From Ferdinandcohnia sp047238305 (GTDB lineage Bacteria; Bacillota; Bacilli; Bacillales; Bacillaceae_L), in contig NZ_JBDFMO010000001.1 of the NCBI RefSeq assembly GCF_047238305.1, positions 1,984,001-2,048,000 on the forward strand: a stretch of 64,000 bases of DNA. The letters run 5' to 3'. Position 1 is the first letter of the stretch. Each line of letters opens with the position of its first letter. The translations under genes were made by a program, and so were the position numbers. The notes below the pieces were generated by a model, which was not told the origin of the DNA, ran no database searches, and was given only the letters and a program-made list of their open reading frames with translations. Of this stretch, positions 1 through 8,822 are shown in pieces.

Positions 1-1066
1 GATTGAAAACTATTCGCGACATCTAACATTACGACCACCAGGTTCAACACCATATACATTATTGGATTATTTTCCAGATGATTTGCTAATTGTTGTGGAT
101 GAATCGCACGTAACATTGCCACAGATTCGAGGCATGTTCAATGGTGACCAAGCGAGAAAACAAGTATTGGTGGACCATGGGTTCCGTCTTCCTTCCGCAT
201 TGGATAACCGCCCATTGCGATTTGAAGAATTCGAAAAGCATATCGATCAAATTATTAATGTTTCCGCTACTCCTGGACCGTACGAAATTGAACACACTGA
301 TGAAATGGTGGAACAAATCATCCGGCCAACTGGTCTACTCGACCCGATTATTGAAGTTCGACCAATTCAAGGCCAAATTGACGATTTATTAGGTGAGATT
401 CAAGATCGCGTGAACAAAAATGAACGTGTTCTTGTGACGACTTTAACGAAAAAAATGTCTGAGGATTTAACGGATTACTTGAAGGATATTGGAATCAAGG
501 TAAACTATTTGCACTCAGAAATTAAAACGCTTGAGCGGATTGAAATTATTCGCGATCTTCGTATGGGGAAATATGATGTACTTGTAGGAATCAACTTACT
601 TCGTGAAGGATTAGATATTCCTGAGGTTTCACTTGTTGCCATTCTTGATGCCGATAAGGAAGGGTTCCTCCGTTCAGAACGTTCGCTCATCCAGACCATT
701 GGTCGTGCAGCTAGAAATGCAAACGGAAGAGTCATTATGTATGCAGATAAGATTACGAATTCAATGGAAATCGCACTTAATGAAACAAAGCGTAGACGTG
801 AGATTCAAGAGGAATATAACAAAAAGCATGGTATTACACCACAGACTATTCAAAAAGAAATACGAGATGTCATTCGGGCTACGGTGGCTGCAGAAGAAAC
901 AGAAAACTATGAAGCAGCACCTAAGTTAACAGGATTATCGAAGAAGGAACGCGATAAAGTAATAGCAGACATGGAAAAAGAAATGAAGGAAGCAGCAAAA
1001 GCCCTTAATTTCGAACGAGCGGCTGAATTACGTGACTTAATTTTGGAGTTAAAAGCGGAAGGATGA
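1..1066 (+). CDS. uvrB: UvrABC system protein B (3' part; 5' end outside window)
   Basis: C-terminal part of UvrB, the helicase-like damage-verification subunit of nucleotide excision repair. The reading frame is open from base 2, so the gene starts before the window. The visible part holds the DESH motif of the DEAD-type ATPase, the helicase C-terminal domain (DVLVGINLLREGLDIPEV, then QTIGRAARN, motif VI) and a C-terminal UVR motif (KEMKEAAKALNFERAAELRD) that contacts UvrC or UvrA. uvrA begins 8 bases after the stop, which is the standard uvrBA operon. Identity is very secure; only the N-terminal third is missing, because of the window edge. Confidence 0.98.
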   Translation, partial: IENYSRHLTLRPPGSTPYTLLDYFPDDLLIVVDESHVTLPQIRGMFNGDQARKQVLVDHGFRLPSALDNRPLRFEEFEKHIDQIINVSATPGPYEIEHTDEMVEQIIRPTGLLDPIIEVRPIQGQIDDLLGEIQDRVNKNERVLVTTLTKKMSEDLTDYLKDIGIKVNYLHSEIKTLERIEIIRDLRMGKYDVLVGINLLREGLDIPEVSLVAILDADKEGFLRSERSLIQTIGRAARNANGRVIMYADKITNSMEIALNETKRRREIQEEYNKKHGITPQTIQKEIRDVIRATVAAEETENYEAAPKLTGLSKKERDKVIADMEKEMKEAAKALNFERAAELRDLILELKAEG

Positions 1067-1074
1067 CTTAGAAG

Positions 1075-3942
1075 ATGGTATTAGATAAAATCGTTGTGAA
1101 AGGCGCAAGGGCGAATAATTTAAAAAATATAGATATTACAATCCCAAGAGATAAGCTGGTTGTGGTTACGGGTCTCTCTGGATCTGGTAAGTCTTCCCTT
1201 GCGTTTGACACTATCTATGCCGAAGGACAACGACGATATGTCGAGTCCCTCTCAGCATACGCACGTCAATTTTTAGGACAAATGGATAAACCAGATGTCG
1301 ATTCAATCGAAGGCCTTTCCCCTGCGATTTCAATTGACCAAAAAACAACAAGCCGTAACCCAAGGTCAACCGTTGGAACAGTTACGGAAATTTATGATTA
1401 TTTACGTTTATTATATGCGCGTGTTGGTAAACCAATTTGTCCCAATCATGGTATCGAAATTACCTCTCAAACTATTGAGCAAATGGTCGATCGGATATTA
1501 GAATACCCTGAACGGACAAAGCTTCAAGTACTTGCTCCTGTTGTATCAGGTCGCAAAGGTGCTCATGTAAAGGTATTAGAAGATATAAAGAAGCAGGGCT
1601 ATGTAAGGGTTCGCGTCGATGGAGAAATGCTTGAGCTTTCTGATGATATCGAACTGGAAAAAAACAAAAAGCACTCAATCGAGGTTGTTGTTGACCGTAT
1701 TGTGGTTAAAGAGGGTGTAGCTTCAAGACTAGCTGACTCACTTGAAGCCGCACTTCGTCTTGGTGAAGGTAGGGTCATCATTGATGTAATGGGGGAAGAG
1801 GAACTTCTATTTAGTGAACTTCATTCCTGTCCTATTTGTGGTTTTTCGATTGGTGAGCTTGAGCCAAGAATGTTCTCTTTCAATAGTCCATTCGGGGCCT
1901 GCCCTGATTGTGATGGTTTAGGAAGTAAGCTGGAGGTCGATCCAGATCTTGTTATTCCAAACTGGGATTTATCACTTCGAAAGCATGCAATAGCCCCGTG
2001 GGAGCCAACAAGCTCACAATATTATCCGCAATTGCTTGAAGCGGTTTGTAACCATTATGGTATCGATATGGATATGCCAGTTAAGGATATCCCAAAGCAT
2101 TTAATGGATAAGGTTTTATATGGAAGTGATGGAGAGGAAATCTTTTTCCATTATGAAAATGATTGGGGCCAGGTTCGTGAAAATTATATTCAGTTTGAAG
2201 GCGTTCTTCGAAATGTAGAAAGACGTTACAAAGAAACAAGCTCTGATTATATTCGTGAGCAAATGGAAAAATACATGGGTGAAAAGGCTTGCCCTTCCTG
2301 TAAAGGTCATCGTTTAAAAAAGGAAAGCCTTGCCGTTCAAATATCTGGAAAGCATATCTCACATGTTACGGATTTTTCTATTAATGAGGCTTTAGAGTTT
2401 TTCTCTAATGTTGAGCTTTCTGAAAAGGATATGCAGATTGCCAACCTTATTTTTCGAGAAATAAAGGAACGACTTGGGTTCCTTGACAATGTGGGACTTG
2501 ATTATTTAACGCTAAGTCGTGCAGCGGGGACGTTGTCGGGTGGCGAAGCACAGCGAATTCGTCTTGCTACCCAAATTGGTTCACGATTAACAGGTGTTCT
2601 CTACATTTTAGACGAGCCATCGATAGGTCTACACCAACGTGACAATGATCGACTCATAGATACATTAAAGGCAATGAGGGATATTGGTAATACGTTAATT
2701 GTGGTAGAACATGATGAGGATACCATGCTTGCGGCAGATTACCTAATCGACATTGGCCCAGGAGCAGGTACCCATGGTGGAGAGATTATTTCAGCAGGAA
2801 CACCTAATGAAGTGATGGAGGATCCGAATTCCCTAACAGGTCAATACTTAGCAGGTAAAAAGTTCATTCCACTTCCGGTTGAAAGAAGAAAACCGGATGG
2901 TCGCTTTATCGAAGTTGTGGGAGCGAAGGAGAATAATTTAAAGAACGTAACAGTGAAGTTTCCTCTTGGTATGTTCGTTGCAGTTACTGGAGTATCTGGT
3001 TCAGGTAAAAGTACTTTAGTGAACGAGATTCTTCATAAATCTCTTGCCCAAAAACTTAATCGTGCTAAAAGTAAGCCAGGTGAACATAAAACCATTAAGG
3101 GACTTGAACATTTAGAGAAGGTTATTGATATCGACCAATCTCCTATTGGACGAACACCACGTTCGAATCCAGCTACCTATACAGGGGTGTTTGACGATAT
3201 TCGCGACTTGTTTGCGAATACAAATGAGGCAAAAGTAAGAGGCTACAAAAAAGGTCGATTTAGCTTTAATGTAAAAGGTGGACGCTGTGAAGCTTGCCGT
3301 GGAGATGGAATTATTAAAATCGAAATGCATTTCCTCCCAGATGTGTATGTGCCTTGTGAGGTTTGTCATGGGAAACGTTATAACCGCGAAACCTTGGAAG
3401 TGAAATATAAGGACAAGAATATCTCAGATATATTAGATATGACGGTTGAAGAGGCGGTTTCATTCTTCGAAAACCTCCCTAAAATCAAGCGTAAAATACA
3501 AACGCTGTTTGATGTTGGGTTAGGTTATGTTAAACTCGGACAACCAGCTACAACCTTATCTGGTGGAGAAGCACAACGTGTGAAGCTTGCTTCTGAATTA
3601 CATCGTCGCTCCAACGGAAAGACGTTCTATATATTAGATGAACCTACAACTGGACTACATGTCGATGACATCGCAAGACTCTTAAAAGTATTACAGCGCC
3701 TTGTGGAAAGTGGCGATACAGTCCTTGTGATCGAACATAATATTGATGTGATTAAAACAGCAGATTATATCGTTGACCTAGGTCCTGAAGGAGGAGACAA
3801 AGGTGGTACCATCGTTGGAACAGGTACACCAGAAGAAATCGCAAAAATCAAAGCCTCCCACACCGGTCACTACCTAAAGCCGGTCCTAGAACGCGACCGA
3901 GAGCGAATGAAAGAACTCATTAAAGAAAAAGAAACCGTGTAG
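1075..3942 (+). CDS. uvrA: UvrABC system protein A
   Basis: UvrA, the damage-recognition ATPase of nucleotide excision repair (955 aa, usual length). Two ABC modules are visible. The N-terminal one has Walker A GLSGSGKSS, zinc-finger CPICGF...CPDCDG, signature TLSGGEAQR and Walker B YILDEPS. The C-terminal one has GVSGSGKST, zinc finger CEACRGDG...CEVCHGK, TLSGGEAQR and YILDEPTTGLH. The ATG at 1075 follows a GGAAGGA sequence overlapping the uvrB end, so the two genes are probably co-transcribed and translationally linked. The stop codon TAG merges into a REP-like hairpin, followed by a terminator. Confidence 0.99.
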   Translation: MVLDKIVVKGARANNLKNIDITIPRDKLVVVTGLSGSGKSSLAFDTIYAEGQRRYVESLSAYARQFLGQMDKPDVDSIEGLSPAISIDQKTTSRNPRSTVGTVTEIYDYLRLLYARVGKPICPNHGIEITSQTIEQMVDRILEYPERTKLQVLAPVVSGRKGAHVKVLEDIKKQGYVRVRVDGEMLELSDDIELEKNKKHSIEVVVDRIVVKEGVASRLADSLEAALRLGEGRVIIDVMGEEELLFSELHSCPICGFSIGELEPRMFSFNSPFGACPDCDGLGSKLEVDPDLVIPNWDLSLRKHAIAPWEPTSSQYYPQLLEAVCNHYGIDMDMPVKDIPKHLMDKVLYGSDGEEIFFHYENDWGQVRENYIQFEGVLRNVERRYKETSSDYIREQMEKYMGEKACPSCKGHRLKKESLAVQISGKHISHVTDFSINEALEFFSNVELSEKDMQIANLIFREIKERLGFLDNVGLDYLTLSRAAGTLSGGEAQRIRLATQIGSRLTGVLYILDEPSIGLHQRDNDRLIDTLKAMRDIGNTLIVVEHDEDTMLAADYLIDIGPGAGTHGGEIISAGTPNEVMEDPNSLTGQYLAGKKFIPLPVERRKPDGRFIEVVGAKENNLKNVTVKFPLGMFVAVTGVSGSGKSTLVNEILHKSLAQKLNRAKSKPGEHKTIKGLEHLEKVIDIDQSPIGRTPRSNPATYTGVFDDIRDLFANTNEAKVRGYKKGRFSFNVKGGRCEACRGDGIIKIEMHFLPDVYVPCEVCHGKRYNRETLEVKYKDKNISDILDMTVEEAVSFFENLPKIKRKIQTLFDVGLGYVKLGQPATTLSGGEAQRVKLASELHRRSNGKTFYILDEPTTGLHVDDIARLLKVLQRLVESGDTVLVIEHNIDVIKTADYIVDLGPEGGDKGGTIVGTGTPEEIAKIKASHTGHYLKPVLERDRERMKELIKEKETV

Positions 3943-3970
3943 GAGCCAGAGGGACGGTTCTTGTGGCTCC
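3942..3970 (+). repeat. REP-like 29-nt hairpin, copy 1 (forward)
   Basis: 7-bp stem GGAGCCA/TGGCTCC around a 15-nt loop containing GGGACGGTTC. It has the same architecture (7+15+7) as five other copies in the window (5083, 6041, 6094, 6615, 57783). It starts on the last base of the uvrA stop codon. Confidence 0.8.
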
Positions 3971-3978
3971 CTTATTAG

Positions 3979-4018
3979 AAAAATCCCGATTTGCTTCATA
4001 GCAGGTTGGGATTTTTTT
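3979..4018 (+). terminator. Rho-independent terminator after uvrA
   Basis: Stem AAAATCCC / GGGATTTT followed by a run of T closes the uvrBA operon. Confidence 0.8.
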
Positions 4019-4089
4019 AGATGTATATTTCTCTCCAAACTGTAAAACTATGGTATCCTGTTAAGAGAATGAATGGTTAGGTGATACCC

Positions 4090-4596
4090 ATGAAAGAACT
4101 AGCTCAGAAGAAGCTTTATAGGCTTTGGACCGGAGAATTGGCTGCGGCCATTTTATTCCCAATCCTATGGTTGTTCTATATTCCAACATTTGAATGGTCT
4201 AATGAATATTTAACTACTTTTCCACATATATTTGCATTCTGCATTTTAGAAATTATTTTGTTTCAGGGAAGTTATTATTGGTATGTAAAGTGGAAACGCC
4301 TCAAGAAGGGGGAACAATCTTCCTTAACAAACAAACAACTGGCACTTTTTCGTATTTTCAAAATCAGTAATCTTGTCTTACTAGTGATTGGACTACCTGT
4401 ACTTGTCTATCAAGCTACGTTTTCCAAAGGATTATATTGGTACCTTTTCTTATATGGATTTGCCATGATTGAATATATCAATTATTATCATATCCGCCTT
4501 TCCTATATGAGTGTGGAGGAAATAAAAGAATTCATCCGACAGAAAGGTTTTCGCGATTCAATTTTAGCTAGGGAAATGAAGAAACATCGAAATTAA
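4090..4596 (+). CDS. Hypothetical four-helix membrane protein
   Basis: I do not recognise the family. The protein (168 aa from the ATG at 4090) shows four hydrophobic segments: about residues 13-30 (AAAILFPILWLFYIP), 44-65 (FAFCILEIILFQGSYYWYV), 95-115 (LVLLVIGLPVLVYQ) and 119-140 (YWYLFLYGFAMIEYI). A basic C-terminal tail follows. An in-frame GTG at 4081 would add three residues, but the AGGTG preceding the ATG suits the ATG better. It is a monocistronic gene convergent with the Nudix gene; the two stop ends overlap by 4 bases. No function can be assigned from sequence. Confidence 0.65.
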   Translation: MKELAQKKLYRLWTGELAAAILFPILWLFYIPTFEWSNEYLTTFPHIFAFCILEIILFQGSYYWYVKWKRLKKGEQSSLTNKQLALFRIFKISNLVLLVIGLPVLVYQATFSKGLYWYLFLYGFAMIEYINYYHIRLSYMSVEEIKEFIRQKGFRDSILAREMKKHRN

Positions 4597-4997
4597 TACT
4601 TATTATCAGACAAGGATTGTACCTTTAAAACGATTTCCTTTGGTCTTACGTCAAGTGAAGCAAGTCTATCAAGTTCGATCCAAACCGGGGTATAGGTTCC
4701 TCGGTTTCTATTTTGAATAGAGAACTCCTCTCCCACACCTGTTCCAAATGTACCTTCAATAATCTCGGATAAGAAAAAATATTGTGTTCCACAATAATCG
4801 ACAGTTCCAATACTTTTATGGATCTTAACTTTTACCCCTAACTCTTCGTAGGCCTCTCTTATGGCGCATTCCCGAGGGGATTCGCTTGGCTCAATCCCGC
4901 CACCTGGAAACACATAATAAACAATGTCATCTATATTCCTTTTAATAAGGCAAATCTTATTGTTTTTAATCAAAACAACAGATCCTCTGTCTCTCAT
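4593..4997 (-). CDS. Nudix hydrolase
   Basis: 134-aa Nudix-family protein. The Nudix box is complete (GGGIEPSESPRECAIREAYEE followed by LG, matching GX5EX7REUXEEXGU). The family hydrolyses nucleoside diphosphates linked to a second moiety; the substrate cannot be told from sequence. The ATG at 4997 is preceded by AGGGGGAT. The stop overlaps the convergent membrane-protein gene by 4 bases. It sits in a small accessory patch beside REP-like repeats. Confidence 0.85.
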   Translation of the reverse strand: MRDRGSVVLIKNNKICLIKRNIDDIVYYVFPGGGIEPSESPRECAIREAYEELGVKVKIHKSIGTVDYCGTQYFFLSEIIEGTFGTGVGEEFSIQNRNRGTYTPVWIELDRLASLDVRPKEIVLKVQSLSDNKY

Positions 4998-5015
4998 TTG
5001 AATCCCCCTACCAGT

Positions 5016-5060
5016 CTCGTTCCGTGGTAATCAGTGGTAGACAAATACCATGGAACCGAG
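5016..5060. repeat. Imperfect inverted repeat upstream of the Nudix gene
   Basis: CTCGTTCCGTGGTA (5016-5029) is the near-complement of TACCATGGAACCGAG (5046-5060), giving a long hairpin with a 16-nt loop. Its stem shares the GGAACC motif with the nearby REP-like units, but it does not have their 29-nt architecture. Confidence 0.55.
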
Positions 5061-5082
5061 ATAAGCTTTTTGTAAAAACAGG

Positions 5083-5111
5083 GGGACCACAGGAACCGTC
5101 CCCATGGCTCC
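5083..5111 (-). repeat. REP-like 29-nt hairpin, copy 2 (reverse)
   Basis: 7+15+7 architecture: GGGACCA / TGGCTCC around a loop with GGAACCGTCCC, the reverse complement of the copy-1 core. It lies upstream of the Y1 transposase, in inverted orientation relative to copy 3 downstream. Confidence 0.8.
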
Positions 5112-5250
5112 GAAATTGTATAGCGTTTTTTCTAGCTAATTATGATACTATATAATGGTACGGTTCTCCAGTTTTTTCCTCTATTAAATTCTGTTCCCAG
5201 GTACCCATTTCAAATTCCAAAAAATAAAAATAGAATAAGAGGTGATGTCT

Positions 5251-6013
5251 ATGCCCTAGAGTAGCAAGGGAAAAAAGTAAAACAAATGTCTATCATGTCA
5301 TTCTTAGAGGGATCAATCGTCAAATCATTTTTGAGGAAGAAGAGGATTCTTATAAATTTTTGGAGACTCTTAAGAGGGTTAAAGATAAATGTGATTTTGA
5401 AATCTATGCGTATTGTTTGATGGGGAATCATGTTCATCTTCTAATAAAGGAAGGGAATGAGGAGATTGGAAATATCATTAGGCGTCTTGGTGCAAGTTAT
5501 GTGTATTGGTATAACTTAAAATATGAACGAAACGGACATTTGTTTCAAGACAGATTTAAAAGTGAGGTGGTTGAGGACCTTCCGTACTTATTAAATGTAA
5601 TTAGATATATCCATCAAAATCCACTAAAAGCCGGAATGGTTGAGGATATTTCAAGTTACTTGTGGAGTAGCTATCGTGAATATATAGGAAAGTCTAGAAT
5701 AATAGAAAAGGACTTTATTTTGAAATTACTTCATACAGATAAAAATATAGCGTTAACCCATTTTAAAACATTTCACATGCAAGAATCTCAAGAAAATCAC
5801 CTCGAAATCACCGACAAACAGAAACTTACAGACACTAGAGCAACTGAAATCATCAGGAATATCTGCAATGTAGACCACTGCCTAGACCTTCAAAAAATAA
5901 CCAACCCAACCACACGAGATACACATATCAAAAACCTAAAATCAGAAGGACTATCAACTAGACAAATAGCAAGACTTACCGGAATAAGCCGCAAAGTAAT
6001 ATCAAAAGTATAA
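5251..6013 (+). pseudogene. REP-associated Y1 (HUH) transposase, frameshifted at codon 2-3
   Basis: Tyrosine transposase of the Y1_Tnp/RAYT type, which acts on REP palindromes by single-strand cleavage. Visible are the HUH motif (NHVHLLIKE), the conserved block GHLFQDRFKSE, YIHQNPLKAGM, YLWSSYREYIG, and a C-terminal helix-turn-helix (GLSTRQIARLTGISRKVI). The natural start is ATG at 5251 with ribosome site GAGGTGAT. One extra C in the CCC run (5254-5256) puts a TAG in frame at 5257. Removing it restores an N-terminus MPRVAREKSK continuous with the rest, about 253 aa. Without it the frame is open from 5258 but has no good start. The gene is flanked by REP-like copies 2 and 3 in inverted orientation. 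A sequencing error is possible. Confidence 0.85.
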
Positions 6014-6040
6014 TTGCCAAAGGGAGACCAAGGGTAGCCA

Positions 6041-6069
6041 GGGGCCAGGGGGACGGTTCTCCCGGCTCC
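6041..6069 (+). repeat. REP-like 29-nt hairpin, copy 3 (forward)
   Basis: GGGGCCA / CGGCTCC arms around a 15-nt loop containing GGGACGGTTC. It lies 27 bases after the transposase stop and 24 bases before copy 4 in the opposite orientation, a REPIN-like pair. Confidence 0.75.
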
Positions 6070-6093
6070 AGGGTGCAGAAAATTCACAAAAAA

Positions 6094-6122
6094 GGGGCCG
6101 TAGGAACCGTCCCTATGGCCCC
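6094..6122 (-). repeat. REP-like 29-nt hairpin, copy 4 (reverse)
   Basis: GGGGCCG / TGGCCCC arms around a loop with GGAACCGTCCC. It forms an inverted pair with copy 3 and lies just upstream of the ribosome site of the next gene. Confidence 0.8.
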
Positions 6123-6136
6123 AAAGGAGCTCAAAA

Positions 6137-6535
6137 ATGAAAATAATGATTCGGGTTATTGAGATTTTGTTAGGACTTATCTTTTTGGGTGCGGGATTAA
6201 ACGGCTATGTTGTTTTATTTGGATTTGAACCGTTTGCTCCAACAAGCCCAGCTGCGATGGAGTTTTTGGGTGATGGCTATTTGCTGATCATGGAGAAGGG
6301 CGTTGAGATTATTGCAGGCATTTTACTGATCATCCGTAGATATGTACCATTGGTCTTAGTAGCTTTAGCTGGACTAATCGTCAATATTTTGGCATTTCAT
6401 ATTTTTGTAGATTCAGAGTTGCTCTTATTAGCTATTGTGATAACCATTTTTGAAGCAATTTTAACTTGGCACTACCGTGAAAACTTTAAAGGGCTGTTAG
6501 AAAGAAAACCAAAGCAAATGAGTCCAGTGGATTGA
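6137..6535 (+). CDS. DoxX-like small membrane protein
   Basis: 132-aa protein with four hydrophobic segments. The first (IRVIEILLGLIFLGAGLNGYV) resembles the DoxX/DoxD-like N-terminus; the later ones are IIAGILLIIRRYVPLVLVALA and LLLLAIVITIFEAILTW. Members of this broad family are poorly characterised; some are linked to redox or surfactant stress. ATG at 6137 with AAAGGAG 6-10 bases upstream. It stands alone between REP-like copies 4 and 5. Family assignment is by hydrophobic pattern only. Confidence 0.6.
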   Translation: MKIMIRVIEILLGLIFLGAGLNGYVVLFGFEPFAPTSPAAMEFLGDGYLLIMEKGVEIIAGILLIIRRYVPLVLVALAGLIVNILAFHIFVDSELLLLAIVITIFEAILTWHYRENFKGLLERKPKQMSPVD

Positions 6536-6614
6536 CCTTTTGATTTTTTGAGACAGTTGAGACAGTAAGACGGTTTTTTTGATTCATTGATTAATTTCAA
6601 GAAGAGTAACCAAA

Positions 6615-6643
6615 GGAGCCACGAGAACCGTCCCTATGGTCCC
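6615..6643 (-). repeat. REP-like 29-nt hairpin, copy 5 (reverse)
   Basis: GGAGCCA / TGGTCCC arms around a 15-nt loop with AGAACCGTCCC. It lies between the DoxX-like gene and the yvlA promoter. Confidence 0.75.
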
Positions 6644-6673
6644 TAAGCCTCGAGGCGTATTTTTATAAATTGT

Positions 6674-6700
6674 TGAAACCAATATTGTGTAGGTTTCGTA
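6674..6700 (+). promoter_or_regulatory. Sigma-W type promoter of yvlABCD
   Basis: TGAAAC (6674-6679), 17-nt spacer, CGTA (6697-6700). This matches the ECF sigma-W consensus, and the B. subtilis yvlABCD operon is a known sigma-W target. The start codon of yvlA is 28 bases downstream. Confidence 0.75.
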
Positions 6701-6727
6701 TATAGAGGTGTGAAGGGGAGATGTTGA

Positions 6728-7042
6728 GTGAATACGGATAAATTAATTGCAGCGTTGTGTTACTTTAGTATTTTTTTTGCAGGGTTTATTTTACCAATTG
6801 TTGTTTATCTATTTGTACAAAATCCAGAGGTTAAAAAGCATGCCCTCCATGCGTTAATTTCACATATTATTCCAGCGGCTACTGTTATTTTTGTCATCAT
6901 TCCGTTTTTCTTTATGGGGTCAATGGAGGCATTTGCAGCAGCGATGGTGTTAGTTTTCATTCTATTAGCCATCATTAACATTGGTATCGTAATTTGGAAC
7001 ATTGTAAAAGGAATTCAAGTATTAGCTCACGATGAATTTTAA
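6728..7042 (+). CDS. yvlA: DUF4870-type membrane protein YvlA
   Basis: 104-aa protein with three predicted helices (ALCYFSIFFAGFILPIVVYLF; HIIPAATVIFVIIPFFFMG; VFILLAIINIGIVIWNIV). It has the DUF4870 pattern, including VKKHALHAL between helices 1 and 2. GTG start at 6728 with GGGGAG upstream. It is first gene of yvlABCD, behind a sigma-W type promoter, which suggests a role in the cell-envelope stress response; the biochemical function is unknown. Confidence 0.8.
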   Translation: MNTDKLIAALCYFSIFFAGFILPIVVYLFVQNPEVKKHALHALISHIIPAATVIFVIIPFFFMGSMEAFAAAMVLVFILLAIINIGIVIWNIVKGIQVLAHDEF

Positions 7043-7057
7043 AGGAGGAATTTACTC

Positions 7058-8170
7058 ATGAAAGAGGAACAAAAACGTATTTTAAAGCTTGTGGAAGAAG
7101 GGAAACTTACAGCAGAGGAAGCGATCATTCTTATTGAAAAACTCCATTCGGCTGAAGAAACTAGCGACCCGGCACAAGAAATCAAGACGGAACTTTCAAC
7201 ACAGGTTCAGTACGAGCAATCTCAACAGCAACAACAAAATCAGAACCAGAACACTTATGAAAGTAAAGGGTCAGCGAAGCACAAATTTATGGATTTTATC
7301 GATACCGCACTGAAAAAGATTAAGGACCTTGACCTTGACTTTAATTTTGGTAGCTCAGTAGACGTGAAACATATTTTTCAACATAAGGATGTATTCATTA
7401 CGAAGCTTGACCTAGATGTTTCAAACGGTAGTATCACGATTATTCCATGGGAAGAGCGGGATGTTCGCGTTGAATGTGAAGCAAAAGTATACAACATTGA
7501 AAACCAGGAACGAGCGCGAAAGGCATTTTTAGAGGATGTCCTTTTCTCAATTGAAAATGGTGCGCTTCGTTTATCGATTCAGAAAAAGCAAATGAAGGTT
7601 CACGCGAAAATCTATGTTCCACAGGAAAACTATGAAAGTATTAAGGCTCGCATGTTTAACGGACCGATTACAGGGGAAAATTTACGAGTAAAGGAATTCC
7701 GTGCAAAAACAGCGAATGGCGCTATTACCATCTCAAACTTTGAAACCGATTCAGTTGAAGTAGAAACAGCAAATGGTCATATTAAAGCAAATCAAATCAC
7801 GAGCAAGGACTTTGAAGCTGAAACAATTAATGGTACAGTAACAGCAACAGGTCTTTTTGAAAAAGTAGACCTTCAAAGCTTTAACGGAAATATTACGTGT
7901 GATCTTCAAGGAGATGTCTGCCATACTGCTTTTGTAAAAACGACAACGGGCGGCATTGATATGTTTATTGCAAATGAATACCAAGTTGATGGAGAATTAA
8001 AATCAAATCTAGGGAACTTTAAGTCTGAGCTTCCTATGATGTCGATCATTGAAGAGAAAAACGAGGTTGTTCAGAAGTCGCTTCGTTTTAAGGCAAATGA
8101 AGAAAAAGCGCAAAAGCTTCATCTCTTTGCCGAAACGAAAACAGGTTCAATTACGATAAAACCACTTTGA
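7058..8170 (+). CDS. yvlB: DUF4097 family beta-helix-like protein YvlB
   Basis: 370 aa. The N-terminus (EEQKRILKLVEEGKLTAEEAIILIEKL) is the SHOCT-like/YvlB_N helical domain. A Gln-rich linker follows (about residues 48-65), then a DUF4097 right-handed beta-solenoid with repeated short strands (TANGAITISNF, TANGHIKANQI, TINGTVTATGL, SFNGNITCDL). ATG at 7058 with AAAGGAGG. Second gene of the operon; function unknown, membrane-stress associated by context. Confidence 0.85.
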   Translation: MKEEQKRILKLVEEGKLTAEEAIILIEKLHSAEETSDPAQEIKTELSTQVQYEQSQQQQQNQNQNTYESKGSAKHKFMDFIDTALKKIKDLDLDFNFGSSVDVKHIFQHKDVFITKLDLDVSNGSITIIPWEERDVRVECEAKVYNIENQERARKAFLEDVLFSIENGALRLSIQKKQMKVHAKIYVPQENYESIKARMFNGPITGENLRVKEFRAKTANGAITISNFETDSVEVETANGHIKANQITSKDFEAETINGTVTATGLFEKVDLQSFNGNITCDLQGDVCHTAFVKTTTGGIDMFIANEYQVDGELKSNLGNFKSELPMMSIIEEKNEVVQKSLRFKANEEKAQKLHLFAETKTGSITIKPL

Positions 8171-8180
8171 GGTGTTAATT

Positions 8181-8381
8181 ATGAAAAAGAAATTATATCG
8201 CTCTACCCAAAATAGAATGCTCGGAGGGGTGCTCGGTGGCCTAGCGGATTACACGGGAATCGATGCGTCGCTATTACGTATTCTTGCGGTAGTAGGATTT
8301 ATATTAGGTGTGGGATCACTAGGTCTCATTTATCTCGTTTGGATATTTATTGTACCAAATGAAGGAGATGTCTATAGATAA
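8181..8381 (+). CDS. yvlC: PspC-domain protein YvlC
   Basis: 66-aa PspC domain protein: KKKLYRSTQNRMLGGVLGGL then a membrane helix (LLRILAVVGFILGVGSLGLIYLVWIFIV). In the Psp response PspC acts at the membrane with PspA or similar partners. An in-frame GTG at 8172 is possible, but GAGGTG at 8169-8174 places translation at the ATG 8181. The stop overlaps the yvlD start (TAATG), so the two are translationally coupled. Confidence 0.85.
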   Translation: MKKKLYRSTQNRMLGGVLGGLADYTGIDASLLRILAVVGFILGVGSLGLIYLVWIFIVPNEGDVYR

Positions 8382-8743
8382 TGAAATGGCTTGCTAGCAT
8401 AATTGTCAACAGCATCGTACTCATGGTTGTCGCAGGCTACGTCGATACCTTTCACCTTGAGGGTGTCGGCGCAGCAATCACGGCAAGTATCATCCTGTCG
8501 ATTTTAAATGTAATCGTCAAACCTATTCTCATACTATTAACCTTGCCTGTCACAGTTCTATCACTAGGTTTATTTTTATTCGTCATCAATGCTATTACCT
8601 TAATGTTGACACAATCCATAATGGGAGATTCCTTCGTTATCGAAGACTTTGGAACAGCAGTACTGGCAGCAATCATCATTTCGATTCTGAACCTACTGAT
8701 TCAAAAAGTAATTGTCGAACCACTTCAGGAGAAAAAGAAATAA
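8381..8743 (+). CDS. yvlD: Phage holin IV family membrane protein YvlD
   Basis: 120 aa with four hydrophobic segments and the family pattern (LNVIVKPILILLTLPVTVLSLGLFLFVINAITLMLT). In B. subtilis it is the last gene of the sigma-W regulated yvl operon and not a lytic holin. It starts on the yvlC stop codon. Confidence 0.85.
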   Translation: MKWLASIIVNSIVLMVVAGYVDTFHLEGVGAAITASIILSILNVIVKPILILLTLPVTVLSLGLFLFVINAITLMLTQSIMGDSFVIEDFGTAVLAAIIISILNLLIQKVIVEPLQEKKK

Positions 8744-8822
8744 TTTCACTTTACAGCGTTGTCCAGAAGGATTACGTTGTTTTTTATTGAATTTATAATA
8801 AAAAATGTTAAGGAGCCCAGCC

